A model generated the notes under the pieces. That model worked only from the letters and a program-made list of their open reading frames with translations. It made no database searches and was not told the origin of the DNA. 64,000 bases of DNA from an uncultured Paraprevotella sp. GTDB lineage: Bacteria; Bacteroidota; Bacteroidia; Bacteroidales; Bacteroidaceae. Shown here in pieces: positions 35,196 through 43,722 of the stretch; the first letter of the stretch is position 1; each line of letters starts with the position of its first letter. The position numbers were made by a program, and so were the translations under genes. The DNA is taken from NCBI GenBank assembly GCA_944319925.1, contig CALUFQ010000002.1, positions 31,680 to 95,679 on the forward strand, given 5' to 3'.

Positions 35196-36350
35196 ATGGA
35201 AATATTTGATTTCATCGGGGCAAAGCTGGCCGACTTCCTTACCTATACGGGGTTCGCGTGTGCCGAGTGGGGCAACTGGGGCATGATCTTGGTGGGCGCG
35301 TTCTTCCTGTGGCTGGCCATCAAAAAGGACTTTGAGCCTTTGTTGCTGATACCTATCGGACTGGGTATCATCTTGGGCAATATCCCGTTCAAGGCCGTGG
35401 GCCTCGAAATCGGGCTTTACGAGGACAATTCCGTGCTGAATTTCTTCTATTCGGGTGTGAAGAACGGCTGGTATCCACCGCTTGTGTTCTTGGGCATCGG
35501 TGCCATGACGGACTTTTCGGCGTTGATAGCCAACCCGAAGCTGTTGCTGGTCGGTGCGGCAGCCCAGTTTGGTATATTCGGGGCTTACATGATTGCCTTG
35601 GCCATGGGATTTGAGCCGAACCAGGCGGCGGGCATCGCCATCATCGGTGGTGCGGACGGGCCGACGGCCATCTTCCTGTCATCCAAACTCTCGCCGAACC
35701 TCATGGGGGCCATTGCGGTGTGCGCCTATTCCTACATGGCCTTGGTGCCGGTCATCCAGCCGCCTTTGATGCGCCTGCTCACGACGAAGAAGGAACGGCT
35801 CATCCGGATGAAACCGGCGCGCGAGGTTTCGCAGACGGAGAAAATCATCTTCCCCATTGTGGGCTTGCTGATGACGGCTTTCATCGTGCCTTCCGGTCTT
35901 CCCTTGTTGGGCATGTTGTTCTTCGGTAATCTGTTGAAAGAAAGCACGAAGACAACCCGTCTGGCCAAGACGGCGGGCAGTGCGCTGAACGATACCATCG
36001 TGATGTTGCTCGGCCTGACGGTGGGTTGCTCCACGCAGGCCAGTGAGTTCCTCACGTGGGATACCATCAAGATATTCCTGCTCGGCGCGTTGGCCTTTAT
36101 CATCGCCACGGCATCGGGTGTCTTGTTCGTGAAGTTCTTTAACCTCTTCCTGCCGAAGAGCAAGAAGATTAATCCGCTCATTGGTAACGCCGGTGTGTCT
36201 GCCGTGCCGATGGCAGCCCGCATCTCGCAGAACCTGGGCTTGGAATACGATTCCAAGAACTACCTGCTGATGCACGCCATGGGGCCGAACGTGGCCGGTG
36301 TCATCGGTTCGGCCGTGGCCGCCGGTGTGTTGCTGGGCTTCCTGAGCTAA
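35196..36350 (+). CDS. mmdB: Na+-translocating decarboxylase beta subunit
   Basis: Inner-membrane subunit that decarboxylates carboxybiotin and pumps Na+ outward. The 384 residues show the OadB/MmdB/GcdB signatures: GIGAMTDFSALIANPK, GGADGPTAIFLSSKL with the conserved Asp, SGLPLLGMLFFGNLLKES and the near-C-terminal AMGPNVAGVIGSAVAAGVLL. Length is slightly under the 400-430 usual for OadB. It is the last gene of the operon and a terminator follows. Together with mutAB this completes the energy-conserving end of propionate formation. Confidence 0.95.
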   Translation: MEIFDFIGAKLADFLTYTGFACAEWGNWGMILVGAFFLWLAIKKDFEPLLLIPIGLGIILGNIPFKAVGLEIGLYEDNSVLNFFYSGVKNGWYPPLVFLGIGAMTDFSALIANPKLLLVGAAAQFGIFGAYMIALAMGFEPNQAAGIAIIGGADGPTAIFLSSKLSPNLMGAIAVCAYSYMALVPVIQPPLMRLLTTKKERLIRMKPAREVSQTEKIIFPIVGLLMTAFIVPSGLPLLGMLFFGNLLKESTKTTRLAKTAGSALNDTIVMLLGLTVGCSTQASEFLTWDTIKIFLLGALAFIIATASGVLFVKFFNLFLPKSKKINPLIGNAGVSAVPMAARISQNLGLEYDSKNYLLMHAMGPNVAGVIGSAVAAGVLLGFLS

Positions 36351-36376
36351 GTCGTCTCTATAATATATTAAGGTAT

Positions 36377-36410
36377 AGCCGTTGCCGTTTCTCCGGTAGC
36401 GGCTTTTTTA
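36377..36410 (+). terminator. Terminator of the mmd operon
   Basis: AGCCG...CGGCT stem with an inner CCG/CGG pair, followed by TTTTTT, 27 bases after the mmdB stop. Confidence 0.7.
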
Positions 36411-36431
36411 GTACATTCGGTAAGTAATGTT

Positions 36432-36790
36432 GGAACTGTTTCTAATCTTGTGGATTTAACAACTGACGAATATTCATTTGTAATCAAATGCCCTGCTTCC
36501 CGTCACTTGCCCGTGCGGAGAAGAAACTCCTCCGCCTTGCAGGGGAGGTGGCTCGAAGAGCCGGAGGGGTTTCCCACCCTGTCATTCCGCAAGGGAAACA
36601 GGACGACCATTATGGCCGCCGCACGGCAAACAACGGCATTATGGCCGTCGCACGGCGAACAGAAGGGGTGTTACGTCCCCGTGGGTGTGAGACCCCCTCC
36701 GCCTGCGAGGCGGGACAGTTTTGCCCTCCGCATGGCAAACAAAACGGCCATTATGGCCGCCGCAAGGGAAACAAAAGGGTCGTTACGACC
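36432..36790 (+). repeat. Intergenic repeat module R1, copy c, with GGCCAT tandem units and part of R3
   Basis: Starts GGAACTGTTTCTAATC, contains the ACTGACGAATATTC core and the CTCCTCCGCCTTGCAGGGG segment, then several imperfect units of the GGCCATTATGGCCGCCGCA type (36608-36775), interrupted by a short R3-like block (GTGGGTGTGAGACCCCC, 36681-36722). It directly precedes R2 copy b. No gene. Confidence 0.8.
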
Positions 36791-36792
36791 CC

Positions 36793-37440
36793 AAAATCAG
36801 GATGTCATGAAATGCTTGTGAAAATAGACAAATTGTGCCGTTTTGGATGATTCTCGTGACGCGACTTTTGCGCAATCCATCCCAAATAGCCGATTTTTGC
36901 GCGATTTTTTTGCACAAAACGGGGCTTCTGTGCAAGTTTTTGTCAGAGTCATTCACTTTTTGGAGCAGTCTGACGAGAAATTTCGGGGCCGGAACGCGAA
37001 ATTCCGAGCCCCGGAATTCTTTTTTCGGGGCTCGAAATTTCTTTTTCGGGGCTCGGACGAAAAAATCCCGGTACAGAAACTTTTTCGCGGCGGCTCCGGG
37101 GGTGTTTTTCTTTCCCGTTGGGACTTTTTCCCGGACACGTTTCCCGCGTCATTTTGTCGGCGGAATCCCCCGGCGGGCTTCTGCGCCGGCCGGGCTTCTG
37201 CGCCGGGAGTGTCCCGTGTTCCGTCAGAAGGGCAGGTTTGGAGGGGATTCCGCGACATTTTGATTCCCGCAAGGCGCGTGTGGCTGCGTTTTTTCCGCGC
37301 CGTCCCGTCCGGCGGCCGAATACGCGAATCTCAGACGGCGAAAATGAGCAAATTGTCAACGCGCACCCGAAAGTTCATTTTGTCAATGGAAGGATGTGCG
37401 CAGGGGGCGCATTTCCTTTCGCGCCGAAATCCGGATAATG
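36793..37440 (+). repeat. Long intergenic repeat R2, copy b
   Basis: About 648 bases matching 5430-6068 along their length, from AAAATCAGGATGTCATGAAA to CCGGATAATG. It includes the hairpin CGAGCCCCG/CGGGGCTCG (about 37007-37033). The mnmA frame runs open through part of this block, but it lies upstream of the mnmA promoter and has no family similarity, so it is not coding for that gene. Confidence 0.85.
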
Positions 37441-37551
37441 TCCCCTTGCAGGGAGGCATTGTCATTACTGTGGACTTTGAGCGTTTTCGGTATTCATTAA
37501 TATTTTTCGACTTATTGGGGCGGTTTAAAGCGTTTTCCCCTTTTTTCTTTG

Positions 37552-37559
37552 TACTTTTG
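37552..37559 (+). promoter_or_regulatory. -7 promoter box of the mnmA-xseA-xseB operon
   Basis: TACTTTTG, 30 bases before the chosen ATG at 37590 (15 before the alternative at 37575). Confidence 0.6.
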
Positions 37560-37589
37560 CGCAAAAGACTTTCAATGCAAAGCGGAAAT

Positions 37590-38726
37590 ATGACGGAACG
37601 GAAGAAGAAGGTGCTGGTAGGCATGTCGGGTGGCATTGACAGCTCGGCGGTGTGCCTGATGTTGCAGGAGCAAGGCTACGAGGTGGTGGGCGTGACCATG
37701 CGCGTGTGGGACTTGCCGCGGCAGTTTGCCGTGGAGGGGCAGGAGTTGCCGGACTTCATCTTGGAAGCCAAGGCTTTGGCCGCGCGGTTGGGCATGGCAC
37801 ACTACGTGGCCGACGAGCGGGAGGCTTTCAGGCAAACTGTGGTGCGGCATTTTATTGACGAATACTTGGCCGGACGGACACCGAACCCTTGTGTGATGTG
37901 CAATCCCACGTTCAAGTTCCGCATGTTGACGGATTGGGCAGACCGGCTGGGTTGCGATTATATCGCTACCGGCCATTACGTGCAGGTCTGTCCGGAGCAC
38001 GGACACTATTACCTGCATTGCGGCGTGGACGCGGGAAAAGACCAGTCTTATTTCCTGTGGCGGCTGGGACAGGACGTGCTGTCCCGTTGCCTGTTCCCGC
38101 TCGGCGGGATGCGGAAATCCGACGTGCGGGACTATCTGATGCGGAAAGGATTTGAGATGAAGGCCCGCGAAGGGGAGTCGATGGAGGTGTGTTTCATCGA
38201 CAAGGACTACCGCGACTTCCTGCGCGAACAGGTGCCCGACTTGGACAGCCGTGTGGGCGGCGGGAAGTTCGTGGACGCGCAGGGACGGACGCTCGGGACG
38301 CATGCCGGTTTCCCGTTCTACACCGTCGGGCAGCGCAAGGGGTTGGGCATCGCCTTGGGTCGCCCGGCCTACGTGTTGCGGGTGAATGCGCGGAAAAACA
38401 CGGTGGTGCTGGGCGACGAGGCGCAGCTTGCCGCCGAAGCCATGCTGGTGAGCGAGGCCTGCATGGTGGACGAAGCGTATTTGGAGGGCGACGGGGTGGC
38501 GGTGCGCATCCGCTACCGCAGCCGTCCGATTCCCTGCCGGGTAAGCCGGGTGGAGAACCGTTTTCCCGCCGAGGTGCCGGGCGACTGGCTTTGGCTGGTG
38601 CGCTTCGGGGGCGAGGCTTCGGCCGTCACGCCGGGACAGTCTGCCGTGTTCTATGCGGGCGACCGGTTGTTGGGCGGGGCTACAATCTGTTCGCAGCATG
38701 GGCTGCAGGCTTATTTGATGGGGTGA
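37590..38726 (+). CDS. mnmA: tRNA 2-thiouridylase MnmA
   Basis: Installs the 2-thio group on the wobble uridine of tRNAs for Lys, Glu and Gln, using sulfur relayed to an active-site cysteine. From 37590 the protein has 378 residues, with the N-terminal PP-loop [13 protein letters not shown], the catalytic cysteine pair in [12 protein letters not shown] and in [10 protein letters not shown], the GHYVQV segment, and the C-terminal beta domain. A second in-frame ATG at 37575 is possible. xseA begins one base after the stop, so both are co-transcribed. Bacteroidales often carry two or more MnmA paralogues; which one this is cannot be said. Confidence 0.9.
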   Translation: MTERKKKVLVGMSGGIDSSAVCLMLQEQGYEVVGVTMRVWDLPRQFAVEGQELPDFILEAKALAARLGMAHYVADEREAFRQTVVRHFIDEYLAGRTPNPCVMCNPTFKFRMLTDWADRLGCDYIATGHYVQVCPEHGHYYLHCGVDAGKDQSYFLWRLGQDVLSRCLFPLGGMRKSDVRDYLMRKGFEMKAREGESMEVCFIDKDYRDFLREQVPDLDSRVGGGKFVDAQGRTLGTHAGFPFYTVGQRKGLGIALGRPAYVLRVNARKNTVVLGDEAQLAAEAMLVSEACMVDEAYLEGDGVAVRIRYRSRPIPCRVSRVENRFPAEVPGDWLWLVRFGGEASAVTPGQSAVFYAGDRLLGGATICSQHGLQAYLMG

Positions 38727-38727
38727 G

Positions 38728-40023
38728 ATGGAACCGTTGACGTTATATGAACTGAACAACCTTGTGCGGGGCGTGGTGGAAGGTGCGCTCTCCGATGAAT
38801 ATTGGTTGCAGGCCGAATTGAGCGAGGTGCGCGAGGCTTACAACGGGCACTGTTATGTGGAGTTCGTGGAGAAGGACAAGCGCGGGCGGGATCTGGTGGC
38901 CAAGGCGCGTGGCGTGATCTGGGCCGGGACGTACAGCCTGCTCAAACCAATGTTCGAGCGCGAGGCGGGACGGCCTTTGTCGCCGGGGCTGAAGGTGCTG
39001 GTGAAGGTCACGGTGTCTTTCCATGAACTTTACGGCTATTCGCTGACGGTGAGGGACATTGACCCCACCTATACTTTGGGCGACTTGGCACGGTTGCGGC
39101 GGGAGATATTGGCGCAGCTGGAGGCCGACGGCATCCTGGACGACAACAAGTCGCTCCCCATGCCGTTGCTGGCCAACCGGATTGCGGTCATTTCGTCCGC
39201 CACGGCGGCGGGCTACGGCGATTTCTGCAACCAGTTGTTGGGAAATGAATACGGGTTCCGTTTCACGACCCGCCTGTTTCCCGCCGTCATGCAGGGCGAG
39301 CGGGTGGAACAGTCCGTCCTTTCGGCTTTGGATGCCATCATGGCGGAACACGACCGTTGGGACGTGGTGGTCATTATCCGGGGCGGGGGCGCCACCAGCG
39401 ACCTTTCGGGTTTCGACACGTACCTGTTGGCGGCGGCCTGCGCACAGTTCCCGTTGCCTGTCATCACCGGCATCGGGCACGAGCGCGACGACACGGTGAT
39501 TGATGCCGTGGCGCATACGCGGGTGAAGACTCCCACGGCGGCTGCGGCTTTCTTGGTCAACCATCAGTTGGAGGCTGCTGCGCGGCTGGACGACTTGTGC
39601 CGCCGCATGGTGTCCGGTGTGGAGATGCGGATGGAACGCGAGCGCGGACGCATGGTGCAGGTGGCTGCCCGCCTGTCTTCCGCCTTCGTGCGGGTCAGGA
39701 CGGCGGGCGAACGGCGGTTGGACAGTTTTTCCCAACGTATGGGGCATGCCTGGCTGCAACGCCGTGCCGAGGAGGAACACCGGCTGCAACGTGCCGGGGA
39801 AAGGATGCGCACGGCCTTGCCGAGGCGGATGGAACGCGAACATTTCCGCCTGCAGCTGGCCGGGCAGCGTTGCGAGGCCGCCAATCCGGAGATGCTGTTG
39901 AAACGCGGCTACAGTATGACGTTTTGCGGAGGGGAACTGGTACGCGATGCCGCGCGGCTGCATGCCGGAGAGGAACTCACGACGCGCCTGGCGGAGGGCG
40001 AAATCCGTTCGATTGTGCAATGA
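38728..40023 (+). CDS. xseA: Exodeoxyribonuclease VII large subunit
   Basis: Catalytic subunit of the single-strand-specific exonuclease VII, acting in DNA repair and recombination. The 431 residues have an N-terminal OB-fold (about 15-100: YWLQAELSEVREAYNGHCYVEFVEKD), the catalytic domain with IAVISSATAAGYGDF and GGGATSDLSGFD and the GIGHERDDTVIDAVAHTR motif (about 235-270), and a long coiled C-terminal region that binds XseB. It follows mnmA directly and xseB starts 13 bases after its stop. Confidence 0.94.
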   Translation: MEPLTLYELNNLVRGVVEGALSDEYWLQAELSEVREAYNGHCYVEFVEKDKRGRDLVAKARGVIWAGTYSLLKPMFEREAGRPLSPGLKVLVKVTVSFHELYGYSLTVRDIDPTYTLGDLARLRREILAQLEADGILDDNKSLPMPLLANRIAVISSATAAGYGDFCNQLLGNEYGFRFTTRLFPAVMQGERVEQSVLSALDAIMAEHDRWDVVVIIRGGGATSDLSGFDTYLLAAACAQFPLPVITGIGHERDDTVIDAVAHTRVKTPTAAAAFLVNHQLEAAARLDDLCRRMVSGVEMRMERERGRMVQVAARLSSAFVRVRTAGERRLDSFSQRMGHAWLQRRAEEEHRLQRAGERMRTALPRRMEREHFRLQLAGQRCEAANPEMLLKRGYSMTFCGGELVRDAARLHAGEELTTRLAEGEIRSIVQ

Positions 40024-40036
40024 AAAATGGAAAGGT

Positions 40037-40240
40037 ATGAAAAAGGAGAAAATGACTTACGAGGAAGCCATGGCGAGGTTGGAAGCCTTGGTGCGGCAGA
40101 TTGAAAGCAACGAGACCGGCATCGACAAGCTGGCCGCCTTGGTGAAAGAGGCACAACAGCTGACTGCCTTTTGCCGCGAAAAGCTTTATGCCACGGATGA
40201 AGAAATAAAGAAAGTATTGGAAAACGGAGAAAAAAGCTGA
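40037..40240 (+). CDS. xseB: Exodeoxyribonuclease VII small subunit
   Basis: Small helical subunit that coats the XseA stalk. From the ATG at 40037 it has 67 residues, typical length, with the family motif MTYEEAMARLEALVRQIE and a C-terminal helix. A second start at 40052 (MTYEEA) is possible. Order xseA-xseB with a 13-base gap is the normal arrangement. Confidence 0.92.
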   Translation: MKKEKMTYEEAMARLEALVRQIESNETGIDKLAALVKEAQQLTAFCREKLYATDEEIKKVLENGEKS

Positions 40241-40290
40241 TAAAATGAAATAAAAACCGGACGCTTGTGCCGGAATTTGGCTTTTTTCTG

Positions 40291-40298
40291 TAATTTTG
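40291..40298 (+). promoter_or_regulatory. -7 promoter box of ilvE
   Basis: TAATTTTG, 30 bases before the ATG at 40329. Confidence 0.55.
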
Positions 40299-40328
40299 CC
40301 TTTTAGAAAGCAAAAACAAACAAAGGAA

Positions 40329-41351
40329 ATGAAAGAAATAGATTGGGCAAATCTGTCGTTCGGTTACATGAAGACGGATTACAATGTGCGTTGCTACTAT
40401 CGCGACGGCAAATGGGGAGAAATCGAAGTGTGCTCGGAAGAGACCATCAACCTTCACATGGCGGCGACCTGCCTGCATTACGGGCAAGAGGCGTTCGAGG
40501 GCTTGAAGGCTTACCGCTGTCCGGACGGCAAGGTGCGCGTGTTCCGCATGGACGAGAACGCGGCGCGCCTGCAAAGCACGTGCCGCGGCATCCTGATGCC
40601 CGAACTTCCCACGGAGCGTTTCGAGGAGATGGTGAAGAAGGTGGTGCGGCTCAACGAGCGTTTCATCCCGCCCTACGAGAGTGGTGCCACGCTCTATATC
40701 CGCCCGTTGCTCATCGGCACGAGTGCGCAAGTCGGCGTACATCCCGCTTCGGAATATCTGTTTGTCATCTTCGTCACCCCCGTGGGGCCGTATTTCAAGG
40801 GTGGTTTTGCCACGAATCCTTATGTGATTATCCGCGAGTATGACCGTTCCGCACCCTTGGGCACGGGCATCTACAAGGTGGGCGGGAACTATGCCGCCAG
40901 CCTGAAGGCGAACAGCATCGCGCATGATTTGGGTTATTCCTGCGAGTTCTATCTCGACGCGAAGGAGAAGAAGTATATTGACGAATGCGGCGCGGCCAAC
41001 TTCTTCGGCATCAAGGACAACACTTATGTCACGCCGAAGTCCACGTCCATCCTGCCTTCCATCACAAACAAGAGCCTCATGCAGTTGGCCGAGGACATGG
41101 GCATGAAGGTGGAACGCCGCCAGATTCCGGAAGAAGAACTCGCCACGTTCGAGGAGGCCGGCGCTTGTGGCACGGCGGCGGTCATCAGTCCGATCGAGCG
41201 CATTGACGACCTGGAGAACAAGAAGAGCTATGTCATCAGCAAGGATGGCAAACCGGGTCCGATCTGCACGAAACTTTATCATCATCTGCGCGACATCCAG
41301 TATGGCATCGAGCCGGACGTGCACGGATGGACCACTGTGGTGATTGAATGA
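40329..41351 (+). CDS. ilvE: Branched-chain amino acid aminotransferase
   Basis: PLP enzyme that interconverts branched-chain amino acids and their 2-oxo acids. The 340-residue protein fits the longer BCAT form (GYMKTDYNVRCYYRDGKWG at the N-terminus), with PLP lysine Lys183 in YKVGGNYAASLKAN, phosphate and substrate loops CGAANFFGIKDN and EEAGACGTAAVISPI. The start at 40329 is chosen over one further upstream because it lies after the promoter and opens the conserved N-terminus. A putative membrane protein gene follows 25 bases later. Confidence 0.95.
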   Translation: MKEIDWANLSFGYMKTDYNVRCYYRDGKWGEIEVCSEETINLHMAATCLHYGQEAFEGLKAYRCPDGKVRVFRMDENAARLQSTCRGILMPELPTERFEEMVKKVVRLNERFIPPYESGATLYIRPLLIGTSAQVGVHPASEYLFVIFVTPVGPYFKGGFATNPYVIIREYDRSAPLGTGIYKVGGNYAASLKANSIAHDLGYSCEFYLDAKEKKYIDECGAANFFGIKDNTYVTPKSTSILPSITNKSLMQLAEDMGMKVERRQIPEEELATFEEAGACGTAAVISPIERIDDLENKKSYVISKDGKPGPICTKLYHHLRDIQYGIEPDVHGWTTVVIE

Positions 41352-41363
41352 ACACATGCTTTC

Positions 41364-41370
41364 GGGAGGA
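41364..41370 (+). promoter_or_regulatory. Shine-Dalgarno-like sequence of the DUF975-like gene
   Basis: GGGAGGA six bases before the ATG at 41377. Such a site is rare among genes of this window and decides the start over the in-frame ATG at 41356. Confidence 0.55.
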
Positions 41371-41376
41371 ATATTT

Positions 41377-42000
41377 ATGATAAGAAGTGCAAGCGAAATG
41401 CGGGCGGCCGCCCGCATTTCCTTATCCGGGAAATGGGGCGGAGCCGTGGTGATGGGCTTGGTCTATTTCGTCGTCTACGGCGTGTTTCCCGCCGGGGTGG
41501 ACGCGTTCGTCTATGAACATGTAGGGAGTGTGGCGCAGTTGCTGTTGCTGCCGCTGGCCTATGGCATGGTGGTGGCCTACCTGGACAATGTCCGCAGCGG
41601 AGAGGAATACCGCGTGGAGCAATTGTTCGCGGGGTTCAAGGATTACACCCGTGTGTTCGGGACGGCTTTGCTGACAGGCGTCTACACGTTTTTGTGGACC
41701 TTGCTGCTGATTGTGCCCGGCATCATCAAGTCCTATTCCTATGCCATGACGTACTATGTGTTGCGGGATTGCCCCGAGCTGAAATTCAACGGGGCCATCG
41801 AGCGGAGCATGGCCATGATGCAGGGACATAAGTTCGACTTGTTCTACCTGCAACTGACCTTTATCGGGTGGGGGCTGCTTTGCGTCCTGACGCTGGGCAT
41901 TGGTTTCTTGTGGCTGGTGCCCTACATGAATGCCGCGCAGGCACATTTTTATGAGGACGTGAAGGCGGAGTTTGAAAACCGGCAGGCGCAAGCGGCATGA
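41377..42000 (+). CDS. DUF975-like integral membrane protein
   Basis: Function unknown. The 207-residue protein begins with an amphipathic stretch (SASEMRAAARISLSGKWGGAV) typical of DUF975 proteins, followed by four to five hydrophobic helices: about 24-44, 50-68, 100-125 (LIVPGIIKSYSYAMTYYVL, a family signature), 150-175 and 180-190. The middle contains ERSMAMMQGHKFDLFYLQLTF, also a DUF975 feature. It follows ilvE by 25 bases. Confidence 0.75.
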   Translation: MIRSASEMRAAARISLSGKWGGAVVMGLVYFVVYGVFPAGVDAFVYEHVGSVAQLLLLPLAYGMVVAYLDNVRSGEEYRVEQLFAGFKDYTRVFGTALLTGVYTFLWTLLLIVPGIIKSYSYAMTYYVLRDCPELKFNGAIERSMAMMQGHKFDLFYLQLTFIGWGLLCVLTLGIGFLWLVPYMNAAQAHFYEDVKAEFENRQAQAA

Positions 42001-42169
42001 TGCCATGCCCTGAAAAGGGAACGGGGCGGAGGCCGGAATTGCCGGGCTGCGGATTTGGAAAAAGAAGACAAACAGCGTCCTCAAGGGAAACGAAAATTTC
42101 TCGCTTGAGAAAAAAATGTGAATCGCTTGAGAAATCGGTGCGTCTTACTAATTGTTAATATTTCCACAG

Positions 42170-43360
42170 ATGAAGAAAAAGAATGTGAACTATAATGTGA
42201 CAAAACGAGCCTGCTATCTCGGCTTCGTCACACAAGCAATTGTGGCAAATTTTACGCCGCTCTTGTTTATGGCTTTTCATCGCGAGTATGAAGTCTCGAT
42301 AGCCAGTCTTGCACTAATTCCTGCAGTTTTTTACATCGTTCAATTGATCACCGATTTATTGTGTGCCAAGTTTAAGGACATTAACTATCGCAAGAGCATC
42401 ATTATCTCAGAGATTGCATCGGCTTTAGGTCTCATCGGTTTGGCGTTTCTACCTCAACTCTTCACTGATCCGATGATAGGCATTCTCCTTTGTGTATGCA
42501 TTTATGCTGTTGGAAGTGGATTGATAGAGGTGCTTTGCAGTCCTATTATAGAGGCTTGCCCTTTCCCGAACAAAGAAGGTATGATGAGTTTGCTTCATTC
42601 CTTTTACTGCTGGGGGGCAGTAAGCGTGATTTTGGGGTCTACGCTATTCTTTACGTTCTTTGGAGTGGATAATTGGAGAATTCTGGCTTGCCTATGGGCT
42701 TTGATTCCGCTCTATAACATTGTCAATTTTGCTTTTTGCCCCATTGAACCCATTGTGCAGGATGCTGAAAGTATGAGTATGACGCAATTGTTAGGGAATC
42801 GCATCTTTTGGCTTTTCCTTATCCTGATGATAGCAGCTGGGGCTTCAGAGGCCACGATGGCACAATGGACATCAGCCTTTGCTGAAGAGTCTTTAGGGGT
42901 CGATAAGTCTATTGGAGACTTGGCTGGTCCTTGTGGCTTTGCATTCTGCATGGGGCTGGGACGGCTTTGGTATGGCAAGAAAGGTGAGAAGCTCGACTTG
43001 TCAGCGTATATGCTGGGAGCAGGTGCTCTCTGTTTTGTGGCATACTTGACTGCATCCTTAGCTTCTGTGCCTCTCATCAGTCTTACAGGTTGTATGATTA
43101 GTGGCCTTGCTGTGGGTATCATGTGGCCTGGGGCTATTAGTTTGACCTCAGCTCGCATGCCTACTGGTGGTACTGCTCTTTTTGCACTATTGGCTTTGGC
43201 TGGTGATGCAGGTGGCACATTCGGTCCCTCCCTTGTAGGACTTTGCACCCGTTCAGTAGAAAGTAACATTCAAAGTGGACTCTTGGCCGCTTCGATTTTT
43301 CCAATTATATTGGTAGTGTGCATACTTGGTATTAGGTGGGAAAGAAGCCGGAATATTTAA
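42170..43360 (+). CDS. MFS transporter, sugar-permease type
   Basis: Inner-membrane major facilitator with 12 predicted helices in 396 residues. It resembles the FucP/sugar-permease group in overall pattern (GFVTQAIVANFTPLLF in helix 1, WGAVSVILGSTLFFTFFG, GAGASEATMAQWTSAF-like region in helix 7), but the substrate is not readable. Codon use is visibly more AT-rich than in ilvE upstream or the PTS-type gene downstream (many TTT, ATT, GCT), hinting at lateral transfer. It starts at 42170 without a clear promoter box and is followed by an R1 repeat copy. Confidence 0.82.
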   Translation: MKKKNVNYNVTKRACYLGFVTQAIVANFTPLLFMAFHREYEVSIASLALIPAVFYIVQLITDLLCAKFKDINYRKSIIISEIASALGLIGLAFLPQLFTDPMIGILLCVCIYAVGSGLIEVLCSPIIEACPFPNKEGMMSLLHSFYCWGAVSVILGSTLFFTFFGVDNWRILACLWALIPLYNIVNFAFCPIEPIVQDAESMSMTQLLGNRIFWLFLILMIAAGASEATMAQWTSAFAEESLGVDKSIGDLAGPCGFAFCMGLGRLWYGKKGEKLDLSAYMLGAGALCFVAYLTASLASVPLISLTGCMISGLAVGIMWPGAISLTSARMPTGGTALFALLALAGDAGGTFGPSLVGLCTRSVESNIQSGLLAASIFPIILVVCILGIRWERSRNI

Positions 43361-43397
43361 GTTGCCGCTGTACAACAACGTCAGCAGGGGGACATTC

Positions 43398-43580
43398 GGG
43401 AACTGTTCCTAATCTTGGGGATTTAACAACTGACGAATATTCGTTTGTAATCAAATGCCCTGCTTCCCGTCACTTGCCCATGCGGAGAAAAACGCCTCCA
43501 CCTCGTAGGGGAGGTGGCCCGAAGGGCCGGAGGAGTTTCCCGCCACGTTATCTTTCCGCACGGCAAACAAAAGGGGCGTC
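43398..43580 (+). repeat. Intergenic repeat module R1, copy d
   Basis: GGGAACTGTTCCTAATC then the ACTGACGAATATTCGTTTG core and GGGGAGGTGGCCCGAAGGG, GAGGAGTTTCCCGCC. It lies between the AT-rich MFS gene and the PTS-type gene. The 362-base gap holds this copy and the promoter at 43647; nothing else. Confidence 0.8.
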
Positions 43581-43646
43581 ACGGCCCTATTGTTTCCCCG
43601 AATCCATCCAAAAAGCAAGGATTTCTTGTTTTTTTCCACCGTTCTG

Positions 43647-43677
43647 TTTGCGTTACCAATTGTTTTGCTTAAATTTG
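43647..43677 (+). promoter_or_regulatory. Promoter of the IIC-kduI operon
   Basis: TTTG (43647-43650), 19 bases, then TAAATTTG (43670-43677): one of the best promoter matches in the window. The leader is about 40 bases. Confidence 0.75.
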
Positions 43678-43722
43678 TCCCGCCTAATCATCCGAAATTA
43701 ATACCAAGAAAAAAATAAACTT

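Noticed and set aside
36843-37589. N-terminal extension of mnmA by about 250 codons
   Set aside because: It reads through R1/R2 repeat sequence and the promoter; MnmA homology begins at 37590-37600.
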